A DNA stretch of 64,000 bases, taken from Methanomassiliicoccales archaeon (GTDB lineage Archaea > Thermoplasmatota > Thermoplasmata > RBG-16-68-12 > SOIM01). The translations under genes were made by a program, and so were the position numbers. Below are positions 33,215-42,336 of the stretch, one piece after another; the stretch's first letter is position 1; every line of letters starts with the position of its first letter. The stretch spans positions 1 through 64,000 of the forward strand of contig SOIM01000003.1 of NCBI GenBank assembly GCA_004377185.1, in the 5' to 3' direction. The notes beneath the pieces are model-generated. The model did no database searches and was not told the origin of the DNA. It saw nothing but the letters and a program-made list of their open reading frames with translations.

Positions 33215-34414
33215 GTGACTCGAAGATCTCCCGAAGTCTCCATCAAATCAGATGTCCTAGTGTGGGCAAGGAAAAGCATAGGGAGGAGTGTTGGTGAAGT
33301 CGCCAGCCGACTTCACGTCAATGAGAATCTGGTAATGAGGTGGGAATCAGGAGAGAAGAATCCCACATTGAATCAGGTTCGCACCCTTGCAGGCTATTAC
33401 AAGCGGCCGCTTGCAGCGTTCTTCTTGCCGGAACCTCCCGAGGAACCTCCGCTACCAAAGGATTTTAGAACTCTGCCCGGGGAGGACATCTTGCCACTTT
33501 CTCCCAAGACTAGACTCGCTCTTCGGAGGGCAAGGAGGCTGCAGTCTCTGACGAAGGAACTCAACCCGGATTTCCCTGGCGACATCGCAGCCCGAATTGG
33601 TCGTGCCAGTTTGTCGGACGACCCAGATTCCCTGGCAGCTGAGGTTCGGAATCAATTCGGCGTTACATCGCAAGTCCAGTTTGGTTGGGAGAAGGACAGT
33701 GATGCTCTGGATGAATGGAGAAAACGTGTCGAAGACCAAGGGGTATTGGTGTTCCAGATGTCGTGGCCTCTGGAGGAAGCAAGGGCCTTTTCCATTGCGG
33801 AGGGCGACATTCCTGTTATAGTTCTCAACACGAAAGACCACGTTAGAGCCCGAGTCTTTTCCCTCTTGCATGAATTTGGCCATCTTCTTCTCGACGAAGG
33901 AGGCATATGTGACCCCATTCGGGGATTATTGTGGGCAGCTAGTGAAACCACAACCCACGCCGAGGACATTCGTTCTGTGGAGATATTCTGTAATCATTTC
34001 GCGGGTGCGCTCTTAGTCGCAAGAGACGACCTGTTGGGTCATCATTTGGTAGTGCGAGAGGATCGCCCTAGGGAATGGCCCAACCGAACTCTGGGCAGAC
34101 TAGCCAAGGAATTCAAGGTCAGCCGAGAGGTAATACTTAGACGCTTGCTGATATCCAGACGAACTTCACGGCAATTCTACCAAATAAAGCATGAGGAATG
34201 GGAAACGAAGGCGAGAGAGCGGCAGGAGCGAAAAGGAGGTGGGCGGCGAGATCCACCAAAGGAATGCGTCCAGCATAATGGCGCTCCGTTCGTATCACTT
34301 GTCCTCGAATCATACAGGAATGATAGAATCACCTGCAGTGATGTTTCTGACTACCTGAACATTCGTCTCAAGCATCTACCAAAGGTCGAAGGGCTTGTCG
34401 AGGTCAAGGGATGA
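33215..34414 (+). CDS. XRE-type HTH fused to an ImmA/IrrE-like Zn peptidase
   Basis: This 399-residue protein starts at GTG 33215. The HTH at residues 18-60 (RSVGEVASRLHVNENLVMRW ESG) is followed by a linker and the metallopeptidase motif HEFGH at residues 219-223 (SLLHEFGHLLLDEGG). A zinc ligand is likely further on (SVEIFCNHFAGALLV). Such fusions sense stress or a toxin and cleave a repressor. It overlaps the DUF4411 gene by 4 bp; this pairing is a recognised toxin-antitoxin-like arrangement. Confidence 0.88.
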   Translation: MTRRSPEVSIKSDVLVWARKSIGRSVGEVASRLHVNENLVMRWESGEKNPTLNQVRTLAGYYKRPLAAFFLPEPPEEPPLPKDFRTLPGEDILPLSPKTRLALRRARRLQSLTKELNPDFPGDIAARIGRASLSDDPDSLAAEVRNQFGVTSQVQFGWEKDSDALDEWRKRVEDQGVLVFQMSWPLEEARAFSIAEGDIPVIVLNTKDHVRARVFSLLHEFGHLLLDEGGICDPIRGLLWAASETTTHAEDIRSVEIFCNHFAGALLVARDDLLGHHLVVREDRPREWPNRTLGRLAKEFKVSREVILRRLLISRRTSRQFYQIKHEEWETKARERQERKGGGRRDPPKECVQHNGAPFVSLVLESYRNDRITCSDVSDYLNIRLKHLPKVEGLVEVKG

Positions 34415-34914
34415 TCCAGACCAGACTGCAGGAAGGCTTTTGCATCGATACATGCGCCCTCATAGACCTAGGGAGAGTCCACTACCCACCCGACGTTTTC
34501 CCTGGAGTGTGGGCCGATATCGAGAGTCTCGTAAGCCGAGGACTACTAATCGCCCCCAAGGAAGTCTTCGATGAACTCAAAGGCGTGGATGATGAGATTC
34601 TGAAGTGGGCGCGGCGTTTCAAGGAGATGTTCAAAGAATCGGATGAGGATCAGCTGCAGGAGGTGGCAGACATCTTGGCAAGATTTCCGGGACTGATAGA
34701 CCCTACCAAGACCAAGCCTGAGGCAGACCCTTTCCTGATTGCCCTGGCCAAGTCCAGTGGATGGACAGTTGTTACTTCAGAGAGACCGAGAACCAGCCCC
34801 AATGCACGACCCAAGATTCCAGATGTGTGCAAGAGCTATGGCATCAGATGCATTTCACTCGTGGAGTTCTTCAGAGAACGAGGATGGAAGTACACGCGGG
34901 TTGGCGTGCCATAG
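34411..34914 (+). CDS. DUF4411 PIN-like toxin
   Basis: This 167-residue protein has PIN-type acidic positions: CIDTCALIDL (Asp13 region), APKEVFDELKGVDDEILKWA, and ADPFLIALAKSSGWTVVTSE. The DUF4411 family is typically encoded next to XRE-ImmA fusions. The ATGA overlap with the upstream gene implies coupled translation. RNA cleavage is the likely activity. Confidence 0.85.
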   Translation: MIQTRLQEGFCIDTCALIDLGRVHYPPDVFPGVWADIESLVSRGLLIAPKEVFDELKGVDDEILKWARRFKEMFKESDEDQLQEVADILARFPGLIDPTKTKPEADPFLIALAKSSGWTVVTSERPRTSPNARPKIPDVCKSYGIRCISLVEFFRERGWKYTRVGVP

Positions 34915-35050
34915 ACCTGGCACTTTTCGTTCTTTAGGATTATCCTATTCCCCCCCCATTCCCACTCCTGAAACAGGGGAAAACACTCACATTTTTCTAT
35001 CGGTAAGTTCCTACCGCTGAACAGAGGGGCTTAGCTCCGAGAGGTATGCT

Positions 35051-36010
35051 ATGATGCTGGGTCGAACCTGGAAGAACGTTGATGACGAAGCACAGAAGGA
35101 GATCAAAAAGTATCTTCTTGAGAAGGGCGGTGCGGAGGGAGAAGCAAAAGGCGAATACGAGGACTGGAGAATCAGATTCTCTGATTCAACATTCACCTAC
35201 TACACAACAGGAACACTCTACAGTACATTTTCAAAGTCATATGACCCGGCAGTCCTGAAGGCTTGGAGACAAATTGATTCAATCGCCGGACCAACCTATA
35301 CCCTTCCGACGAAGGATTTCCTCATAGGTCTGGACGAAACGGGGAAGGGCGAAGTTGCTGGACATACCATCCTGACAGCAGTGATTTTTCCGAAGGAGGT
35401 CTTCGAAGATGTGAATCTGCTGGTGGGACCTGCGGATACAAAAAAGCGACACAAGTTCAGTTACTGGGATGAAATCTTCAAACAACTGGATCGTCTGAGG
35501 AGGTCCGGATTCGATTTCGTCACCGAGAAAGTGCCTCCCTGGCACGTGGACAGATACAATCTCAGCAAGATGATGGATGTAACCTACCAGAGGATTCTGT
35601 CCATCTTCTTCCGAAGGGCGAGAATCAAATCGTGCAGAATCGTTCTGGATGACTATGGTGTGGGCGACACGCTCAATCGCTTCCTTAAGTTCTTGGAGAA
35701 CCAGGGCGCTGAAGTGATTGTGACCACAAATGCAGAGGACACATTTCTTGAGGCAAAAACGGCATCTTTGGTATCTAAACGGACACGGGAAGCGGTCATG
35801 AGGGCAATAAACCAGAATCCGGATTTCCAGATCGACGGTCTATCCATCGGCTCTGCCAATGCCAGTAACCCGCAAACAATTGAATGGCTTGAGAAATGGT
35901 ACAATTCAAAAAGGAAGTGGCCATGGTTCATCAAGAGATCCTTCAAAACAATAAGGAAAATCGAAGGTAAACCTGAGAAAGTGGAGAAAGAGACCCCACC
36001 TATTGATTAG
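35051..36010 (+). CDS. RNase HIII-like protein
   Basis: This 319-residue protein has an N-terminal substrate-binding region resembling the TBP-like domain of RNase HIII (FTYYTTGTLYSTFSKSYDPA, residues 48-67). The RNase HII/HIII catalytic core follows: GLDETGKGEVAG (D95, E96, E101), IVLDDYGVGDTLNRF and a final acidic set near EDTFLEAKTASLVSKRTRE. It would cut the RNA strand of RNA-DNA hybrids. It ends 6 bp before a zinc-ribbon/PIN-like gene, so the pair is probably one unit. Confidence 0.75.
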   Translation: MMLGRTWKNVDDEAQKEIKKYLLEKGGAEGEAKGEYEDWRIRFSDSTFTYYTTGTLYSTFSKSYDPAVLKAWRQIDSIAGPTYTLPTKDFLIGLDETGKGEVAGHTILTAVIFPKEVFEDVNLLVGPADTKKRHKFSYWDEIFKQLDRLRRSGFDFVTEKVPPWHVDRYNLSKMMDVTYQRILSIFFRRARIKSCRIVLDDYGVGDTLNRFLKFLENQGAEVIVTTNAEDTFLEAKTASLVSKRTREAVMRAINQNPDFQIDGLSIGSANASNPQTIEWLEKWYNSKRKWPWFIKRSFKTIRKIEGKPEKVEKETPPID

Positions 36011-36016
36011 AAACTA

Positions 36017-36685
36017 TTGTCAGATGGATTCATTGAGGAATTCAACAAAGGCAATCTTTCCATTGAATCTCTGTCTGTCGTGTGTTCAGAATGCGGCAGC
36101 ATACACAAAAGCGTCACATTCGCGACCTTCGAGAGGAATGGGAGGAAGATCTCAGAGTTGAAATGCCCGAACGCCAAGTGCGCGGAACTCATTGAAAACG
36201 CAGGGATGACACTCAGGTACTATTGTGGTTATGTTGTTCCTGATAGCAGTGCGATTCAGAGAAGCATAATAAGCAATGACCTTGCAGCTTCGAAGTTCTT
36301 TCAGGATTTCACAGTCATCCTCGGTCCTGTTGTGAGAAAAGAATGTGACGGAGTCCGAAGAGGAAAGAGAGAATTCGAAGAACTGAGAGGATATGCCTCA
36401 ATGGGCAGGATCAGACTTGAGAGCGTTGGCAATGTTGAAAGTCTGCCAGACGATATTTCTGGGACCGTGAGGGAGAACATCACGAGCTTGGAGGGGGTCA
36501 AGTCCGCGAGCATCGACATGATATGCAGGTCGAAGAGGTTGACGACGCGGGAGAGGTGGCAGGAGCATCAGAGGAAGTACTCGGTCGGGCGTTTTACCGG
36601 GACACCGATCAAAGATGGTTATGAGTACGATTGGACTTTTATCGAGGAATGTGAGGTTCACGGGGCGCTGCCGGATGAGCTTTAG
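36017..36685 (+). CDS. Chimeric gene: zinc-ribbon/PIN-like front fused to a RAM-like 3' end
   Basis: The first 150 codons have a zinc ribbon (CSECGSIHKSVTF, then CPNAKC) and a PIN-like core (FTVILGPVVRKECDGVRRG, FEELRGYASMGRIRLESVG). From 36468 to the stop, the DNA is about 95% identical to 30648-30865, replacing what should be the rest of the nuclease domain with the C-terminus of the tandem RAM protein. It starts with TTG. It is most simply a recombination-truncated nuclease; the joined product may be inactive. Confidence 0.6.
   Translation: MSDGFIEEFNKGNLSIESLSVVCSECGSIHKSVTFATFERNGRKISELKCPNAKCAELIENAGMTLRYYCGYVVPDSSAIQRSIISNDLAASKFFQDFTVILGPVVRKECDGVRRGKREFEELRGYASMGRIRLESVGNVESLPDDISGTVRENITSLEGVKSASIDMICRSKRLTTRERWQEHQRKYSVGRFTGTPIKDGYEYDWTFIEECEVHGALPDEL
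36468..36685 (+). repeat. 218-bp near-identical copy of the 3' end of the gene at 30182-30865
   Basis: Compared by eye with 30648-30865, about 10 substitutions and no gaps are seen; the reading frame and stop codon are preserved. Similarity ends abruptly at both edges. The two copies are direct repeats 5.8 kb apart, bracketing the ASCH, NYN, XRE-ImmA and RNase HIII-like genes. Confidence 0.85.
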
Positions 36686-36896
36686 GCTTTCTTGAGGCTT
36701 AGCGTTTTGCTGGATTGGCTGGGTTGGGCGGATTCTTCGCAGTTGAGAACTTTGAGCCCTTTGCGACGGCCGTTTCAGGATAATATCACACAGAACCTGT
36801 GATCTGTAGACATCTATCAGTGTGCGTTTGTATGACGCAAGGCTTTTCAACTTTGTCAGCTATTCCTCCTTTGGGTCTAGAAAAGGGTGAAATTGC

Positions 36897-37925
36897 ATGG
36901 ATGCTAGGCAAGTCAAACTACCATTGGACAATATAGAAGGCGAGGACACTGAGAATGCTTCCAGCTCTTTGAATGAAATCCTCTTTCAGGTAGAATGCCC
37001 AAAAAGGTATGGGCAGCCCGTTGACATAACAGCCTGCCAGAAGTGCAAGCACTTTGTGGAGACTGCGACGAGTTCCATCAAATGCAGCTTCATTCGTCCG
37101 CTCCGTCAACCCCGAGAGAATAACACAATGAATGAGCTTGAGGGCAACGAATGGTTATTCTTCACGAAGTCCGTCCTCAGAACCTCCTATCGGAGCGAAT
37201 ATGGACATAAACTGAGGAAAAAGCATTATGCCAACAAACCTCCCAGACTTATGAAACATATAATCGAGTTCTTTACTAAGTCAGGACAACGGGTTCTGGA
37301 TCCCTTTGCAGGTGTTGGAGGGACCCTCATTGGTGCGTCACTCTGTGGAAGAAAGGCAACCGGCATCGAGATCGAAAAGAAATGGATAGACACTTATCAT
37401 GAGGTGTGCAAAAGCGAAGGAATCGACACACAAGAGATGGTTGTCGGGGATTGCAGGGAAGTCCTCCGAGAGTTTGCGGACGAGGGACGGATTTTCGACC
37501 ATATTACGACAGATCCACCGTACAGCATCGCACTCGAGAAGACTATGTGTACTGATAAATACAAGAAGGACTGGCAGCAGAGACGAACCAACTTCGACAA
37601 GTTTTCAGATGATTCTCGCGACCTAAGAAATCTTCAGACATTTGATGAATACTATGATGCCATGGAGGAAGTTGGCAAGCTGCTGTCCCCCGTCCTCAAG
37701 GAGAAGGGCTACTTATCCATGATTATCAGGGACTCTTACTACGAAGGAGAGTATCTACCAGTTGCATACGAGCTCGGGGAGAGAATGAAGAATGTCGGTT
37801 TCGTCCTGAAAGGAATCAAGATTTGGTATGGTACAGGTGCAAGAGTACGACCATACGGCTATCCCTATTCTTATGTGCCAAACATCGTACATCAGAACAT
37901 AATAATCCTCAGAAAAGGAAAATGA
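36897..37925 (+). CDS. DNA methyltransferase of the restriction-modification system
   Basis: This 342-residue SAM-dependent amino-methyltransferase has motif I GQRVLDPFAGVGGTLIGASL and catalytic motif IV TTDPPYS (N6-adenine or N4-cytosine type). An N-terminal Cys cluster (CPKRYGQ...CQKCKHF...CSF) looks like a zinc site. The C-terminus ends with VPNIVHQNIIILRK, typical of the beta-class fold. It is the first gene of a three-gene set with the two halves of an AlwI-like nuclease. The site is not deducible, though AlwI itself reads GGATC. Confidence 0.85.
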   Translation: MDARQVKLPLDNIEGEDTENASSSLNEILFQVECPKRYGQPVDITACQKCKHFVETATSSIKCSFIRPLRQPRENNTMNELEGNEWLFFTKSVLRTSYRSEYGHKLRKKHYANKPPRLMKHIIEFFTKSGQRVLDPFAGVGGTLIGASLCGRKATGIEIEKKWIDTYHEVCKSEGIDTQEMVVGDCREVLREFADEGRIFDHITTDPPYSIALEKTMCTDKYKKDWQQRRTNFDKFSDDSRDLRNLQTFDEYYDAMEEVGKLLSPVLKEKGYLSMIIRDSYYEGEYLPVAYELGERMKNVGFVLKGIKIWYGTGARVRPYGYPYSYVPNIVHQNIIILRKGK

Positions 37926-37954
37926 TGCCAATCAGTGGAGGTTGACATGCAGGA

Positions 37955-39085
37955 ATGCTCCCTATCACATTTCGCAGAATTCTCCATTCCTTCAAGAGTA
38001 ATCACCCTGCATTCTGGGAAGGCTATGTTGATCAAATGGTGAAGACGCCCAAGACAGTAACGGTTTCGCTTCAACCTCGTCCAAGGAGTCCGTACCAACT
38101 CCTAGAGATGATGAAAGCCGTCCAGCCATTCGACGGCGTCGCTTGGTGGGAAAAGGATGAGAATGGGAATCCACGAAACCAGATTGCTGTTGGAAATGCG
38201 ATCGCTGCCAATGAAGCATTCAACCTGATTCCAAAGAAGGAGCAGATCATGCAATTCAGGACCTACTTGACAATGAATCCCCCAACACTGGGCTTTGCCT
38301 ACATTGATGATGAGGATTGCCTGAGAATAACAGATTCGGGTCGCGAGGTGACAAAGCCAGAAGGCCTTCAGACGCTGTTCATGCGGCAACTTCTCAAGTG
38401 GCAATACCCTTCTTGTCATCACGGTGGATCGGGCGGAAAAGGCCCGAGTAACTACCCTCTTCGCGATATCTGGAAGATTCATCCTTTTTTGTGTGCACTG
38501 AGATTATGCCTGGAACTTGAGTATTTATCTAAGGAAGAAGTGGCGGCATTCATTGTGCCAATGAGGAGAGATGATGAGGTCGAGAATGCAATCGAGACTA
38601 TCAGGGATGTTAGAACTAGGCTGGAGGAATTGAGAGGTGCTCCGAGAAGAGCCTTGTGGCATAGCACTCATCTGGAGGCTATGAGAACGGCTTATCGAGA
38701 GGAAATCGCTAGAGGAAGGTACAAGAAAAGGCAGAGTGGCACCAACACCGTTGAGGAGATGTTGGAGACAAAACTGAGGAATTCCAATGATTATGCCGAT
38801 ACGATGATTAGGTATTTCAAGTTCACAGGCCTCTTCAAGACCTCCTCTAGAACAAGAAGAATAGTGATAGATCCACTTCAGGAGTGGAAGGTCAAGGAGA
38901 TCCTTGAGGACAGGGCCCTCTTCAGGTTCAACGGGAATATCGACAGCAGGGAAGATTACTATAGATGGTTCGGGAATCCTTCAATCCCCCGTCTTCCTTG
39001 GGAAGATGAGATTGGTTACCTCAGTGAGATACTCTTCAATCTTCATCGGTCAGGAAGCATTCTTGAAGGGGGAATAGAAGTCTAG
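37955..39085 (+). CDS. AlwI-like restriction endonuclease, N-terminal (recognition) half
   Basis: This 376-residue protein resembles the N-terminal part of AlwI-family type IIS enzymes: LLKWQYPSCHHGGSGGKGPS then IHPFLCALRLCLEL, followed by a helical winged region (VEEMLETKLRNSNDYADTMI RYFKFTG). No nuclease motif is present. An alternative frame at the 5' end (ATG 37947) also looks partly coding, so the first 10 residues are uncertain. It ends 23 bp before the second half. Confidence 0.65.
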   Translation: MLPITFRRILHSFKSNHPAFWEGYVDQMVKTPKTVTVSLQPRPRSPYQLLEMMKAVQPFDGVAWWEKDENGNPRNQIAVGNAIAANEAFNLIPKKEQIMQFRTYLTMNPPTLGFAYIDDEDCLRITDSGREVTKPEGLQTLFMRQLLKWQYPSCHHGGSGGKGPSNYPLRDIWKIHPFLCALRLCLELEYLSKEEVAAFIVPMRRDDEVENAIETIRDVRTRLEELRGAPRRALWHSTHLEAMRTAYREEIARGRYKKRQSGTNTVEEMLETKLRNSNDYADTMIRYFKFTGLFKTSSRTRRIVIDPLQEWKVKEILEDRALFRFNGNIDSREDYYRWFGNPSIPRLPWEDEIGYLSEILFNLHRSGSILEGGIEV

Positions 39086-39108
39086 CACGTTCGAGGAGAG
39101 GGAAGGAT

Positions 39109-40017
39109 ATGAGTGAAGAGGAGGAGAGGAAGAAGAAGATTGCGGAGATTGCAGAGGAAGTAGAGAAGCTCAAGGAATTGCAGAAGACCAAAGGAATCGA
39201 GATTCAGATGGATTTGGATGTTTTCTCAAAAGCCCGACCCGATACGAGCCTGCAAGACCTCTCCGGAATCGCAGAGAAGAGCAGGGAGTACTTGCAGCAG
39301 ATTGGGAAGCAAGCATACTCAGAGGAGATGAAGACTGAGGAAGCTATTGATGAGACACTCAAAATGCTCAGCAACGTCGAGGCCAATGCGAAGTGGAAGG
39401 AGCCGTATCTCGAAGTGAATCTTCTCCTTGAGTGGGCGACGTATCGTGCTTTCTGTGGCATGGGAGCAGAAGTACCTCCTGGTTATGGACCACTTCTGAA
39501 CACCGATGGAACCGAACCGATCTTCACTGCACCGGGAGATAAGCCAGATTTGATAGCCGAGTTTGATAGTATCGTTCTCGTTGTTGAGGAGACAATATCA
39601 AGTGGATCTCGTCAATACGAGAGCGAGGGCGAACCCGTCACGAGACACGTGGCTCAGGCCGTGAAAGACTACAGGGAAAGGGAGGATGCACGGCCAGTGA
39701 TGGGCGTCTTCATCGCAAGAGAGCTCAATAATAACGTTCTTGATTACTTCCTTGTGCATTTTAGTAGACATAAGCACTGGATATGCGACGATTTTCTGTT
39801 TATAATACCAATGGAAGTGTCAGATTTCCGAGGGATCTTGAAGGCTTCTGCGGAAGGGCACCTGCAGATTCCCGAAGCCATTGCTGAATTGTATAGTGAA
39901 CTCAATCAGTGGAGAGACGAAGGAATATGTTCTGAGTGTGAGACTTGTTGCATACTTTACGAGCAATGGGTCAGTGAGATAGATGAACTGGTCGACGGAC
40001 TCAAGACTGGACAATGA
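39109..40017 (+). CDS. AlwI-like restriction endonuclease, C-terminal (nuclease) half
   Basis: This 302-residue protein has an N-terminal coiled coil (EEEERKKKIAEIAEEVEKLK) and a PD-(D/E)xK-type core: KPDLIAEFDSIVLVVEETIS, then SGSRQYESEGEPVTRHVAQA, the conserved C-terminal AlwI signature. It has its own ATG preceded by a GGAGAGGG ribosome-binding site, so the split is a real two-gene arrangement rather than a frameshift. Together the halves (678 residues) exceed the single-chain enzyme. The Cys-rich C-terminus (CSECETCC) may bind metal. Confidence 0.7.
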   Translation: MSEEEERKKKIAEIAEEVEKLKELQKTKGIEIQMDLDVFSKARPDTSLQDLSGIAEKSREYLQQIGKQAYSEEMKTEEAIDETLKMLSNVEANAKWKEPYLEVNLLLEWATYRAFCGMGAEVPPGYGPLLNTDGTEPIFTAPGDKPDLIAEFDSIVLVVEETISSGSRQYESEGEPVTRHVAQAVKDYREREDARPVMGVFIARELNNNVLDYFLVHFSRHKHWICDDFLFIIPMEVSDFRGILKASAEGHLQIPEAIAELYSELNQWRDEGICSECETCCILYEQWVSEIDELVDGLKTGQ

Positions 40018-40052
40018 TGAAACATCACTTGTTTTGAGTGCATGTCTGTCGA

Positions 40053-40200
40053 TACCTGGGCTGGAATTGGCAGAGATGGAAAGGAACAGGAAGTTCAGTC
40101 TGTGTTGTGGTGGAGGTGGGGGGAGGTTCTGGACGGAGACGGTTGCGGAGGAGAGGTTTTCGAACATGAGGGTGGAGGAGGCTTTGGGGTCGGACACGCC
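40053..40200 (+). pseudogene. Remnant of an HdrD/CCG-domain gene
   Basis: IPGLELAEMERNRKF followed by SLCCGGGGGRFWTE and ERFSNMRVEEAL is the Cys-rich CCG motif of heterodisulfide reductase subunit D and related oxidoreductases. Only about 49 codons remain; no 5' part is present and the frame degenerates after EEALG. It begins about 35 bp after the restriction gene ends, suggesting the restriction module landed in or next to an hdrD-like gene. Confidence 0.65.
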
Positions 40201-40329
40201 TTGCAGAGTTTTTCAACGAACTCAAGAGAAACATGGATGCAAAGAAACCCTCAGCCAAGTTAAGGAGTGCATGTCCTTCCAACAGCAGTGGTTGTAGCAC
40301 GAATGAGGGGCACTCGTCGAAGTCATGAC

Positions 40330-41568
40330 TCAGAGTTTTCCTTCTTTGTGGACCTTTCCAAGATGACAGGCTTTGCACAGGAGGACACCATTCTCTGTTG
40401 AAGTTCTCCCACCGACTGAATAAGGGGTAGTATGATGATAGTGAGTGGTAGCCTTTCCATACACCAATTTCTTGTGACACATACCACACTCCCCGCCATC
40501 CCTTCGAAAGATTGCGAGTCTCTCTTTGTTAGCGAACAACCTATCCTCGTCAAGACGCGGTGGGTTGAACTTCTTAAGGAACCTTCGAGCTATGATTTCG
40601 TGTCTAAAATTGATGGTCTCTTCATTGTTCGTGCCGCGAGAAATGGCTTGCTTGAACTTGATGAGCTCAACAATTCCAGATACTTCTGCGTTCTCAACTT
40701 TAGAAAAGAAGTCAATGAGGAAGGTGCGCAAGTCGGCATGCCTCCCTTTCATCACATAGTAATCCAGAAGATATGAGGTCAGCAAGTATGCACTCATGAC
40801 CCAAGCCTGGGTTCCGAGCTCTCCTGTACGCGATTTCAACGTCTTGGTGAGGTAGTTCATAACTCGGCGAACCTTCCTGTAGGTTGCCGAACCGGAATCC
40901 AGATCCACATTGTCATCAAAGAACTCAAATATGTACTCCGGACTGATGCTTGTCATCCCATTCTCCTCAAGCATAAGGAAGGTGGCAGCAAGTTTGTAGT
41001 TTTTGTATCTTTGAACACCCATGTCAATGATATCATGAAAGAACTTGTGGGAGCCTAGTTCTCTCATCGCATGGACTATCTCGCCAGGAAAGGCGTTAAG
41101 CTTCTCTCCCGGCGTCAACGTTTTGCCACTCTGAAGTCTTCTGAAGGTGGATCTGATCTCTTCATCGTTGTAGTCCCTCAATGTCAAAATCGGCAAAGGA
41201 TAGCTATCAAAGCGCCTCTGATACTCTTTGGATATTGTGCTGTAGGTCGAACCCCCCGCTTCCGAGATTATGTCTTTTGAGTATTTTTGGCTCAGCTCAA
41301 ATTCACAGTTATGAAAGCGCTTTATGGTGTATATTCTCTGTTGACCGTCAACTATATACTCCTTCCTTCCCCGTTCGTGCACAACTATCAGCGGAATTGG
41401 AAACCCGCGGAGAATCGTGTCTATCAGGTATTGTTCCATGGATTTTGTCCAGATACCCGGGGCCCTTTGATATGTTTCATCGATCTTGTACCTATCTTTG
41501 TGAAGAAGCAACCAACTAATAGGATTGGGCTGTATGCCAGTCGGATCCTTTAGATCTAGCTTTTTCAT
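40330..41568 (-). CDS. DUF262 (GmrS-like) protein with C-terminal HNH nuclease
   Basis: This 412-residue protein has a DUF262/ParB-like N-terminal domain with DGQQRIYTIKRF and LPILTLRDYNDEEIRSTFRR. A helical middle follows, then a C-terminal HNH motif with zinc cysteines: CGMCHKKL, HYHHTTPYSVGG and NGVLLCKACH. DUF262-HNH fusions occur in GmrSD-like modification-dependent defence. I chose the ATG at 41568 because it follows a GGAGAGGGA ribosome-binding site. It converges on the restriction genes, extending the defence cluster. Confidence 0.85.
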   Translation of the reverse strand: MKKLDLKDPTGIQPNPISWLLLHKDRYKIDETYQRAPGIWTKSMEQYLIDTILRGFPIPLIVVHERGRKEYIVDGQQRIYTIKRFHNCEFELSQKYSKDIISEAGGSTYSTISKEYQRRFDSYPLPILTLRDYNDEEIRSTFRRLQSGKTLTPGEKLNAFPGEIVHAMRELGSHKFFHDIIDMGVQRYKNYKLAATFLMLEENGMTSISPEYIFEFFDDNVDLDSGSATYRKVRRVMNYLTKTLKSRTGELGTQAWVMSAYLLTSYLLDYYVMKGRHADLRTFLIDFFSKVENAEVSGIVELIKFKQAISRGTNNEETINFRHEIIARRFLKKFNPPRLDEDRLFANKERLAIFRRDGGECGMCHKKLVYGKATTHYHHTTPYSVGGRTSTENGVLLCKACHLGKVHKEGKL

Positions 41569-41878
41569 GATATCCCTCTCCCTCAATCTTCATGGGAAGT
41601 GGACTAATATACTTTCCTCTTTAGTCCAACCTTTCGAGGCTTCGGATTGACAGTATCTCTGAAAAACGCAGTACTCTGCATGCTTCAAAACCCATCGTGT
41701 CGGTGGTTGCGGAGTCTCTAGCCGAGAAGAGATATCCAGTTCATGCCTTTCGGAAGGGCCTCAGCGTCCCTTTTCATTCTATTTACAATCAGCAACAGAA
41801 GACAGCCTTGACTACTAAGCAACTGGACATATATCGGACAAATATGAAGTTGAACGGATAATCCGGCTGTTACTGGAT

Positions 41879-42232
41879 TTGGCAGGAGATATTGAGGGAC
41901 TATTGAGGAGTGCTGGTCCTTTCGGGTCAATGTCGAAGCGCTATGCGGAGAAGAGAATGGAGAAGCGTAAGGAGAAGGCTTCTCATATCCTGAGCACGAG
42001 AAGAAGAGGCAGGACCACTCTCGTTGGTTGTATTGAAGGTCTCGTGGGGATAGTAGTAGTTCTAGTTGGCCTGTGGTTCACGGGAAAAAACATGTGGATT
42101 GTCCTGATTCTAGTTTAAGTGGGGATAATCTATCTTATGTTGGGTCTTCTTGACATCTACTATTGGAGCAAATGGAGAAAGGAATTGAGACTTATCCTGG
42201 ATAAGAGGGCGCACAACATTTCTCGTATGTAA
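41879..42232 (+). pseudogene. Small membrane-protein gene interrupted by TAA
   Basis: The frame from TTG 41879 gives a charged N-terminus (KRYAEKRMEKRKEKASHILS) and a membrane helix (LVGIVVVLVGLWF), then hits TAA at 42116-42118 within a second hydrophobic run. The same frame continues directly with VGIIYLMLGLLDIYYWSKWR and ends at 42230-42232. Joined, it is a coherent two-helix protein of about 117 residues. It is probably a nonsense mutation or sequencing error. A TATA box (ACATATATCG) lies near 41827. Confidence 0.5.
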
Positions 42233-42336
42233 AACTAGCTCTCGTAGAAGATCAACCATTGCCTGGCCTTTAGACAGCTCTTGATGCTCCTTTGACATGC
42301 ATCGGCTGACGTTCAACTGACATGGGGCTGAGCAGT

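Noticed and set aside
37947-38045. Alternative start frame before the AlwI-like N-terminal half
   Set aside because: The 31-codon frame looks faintly coding but ends quickly; at most it hints at a frameshift at the extreme 5' end.
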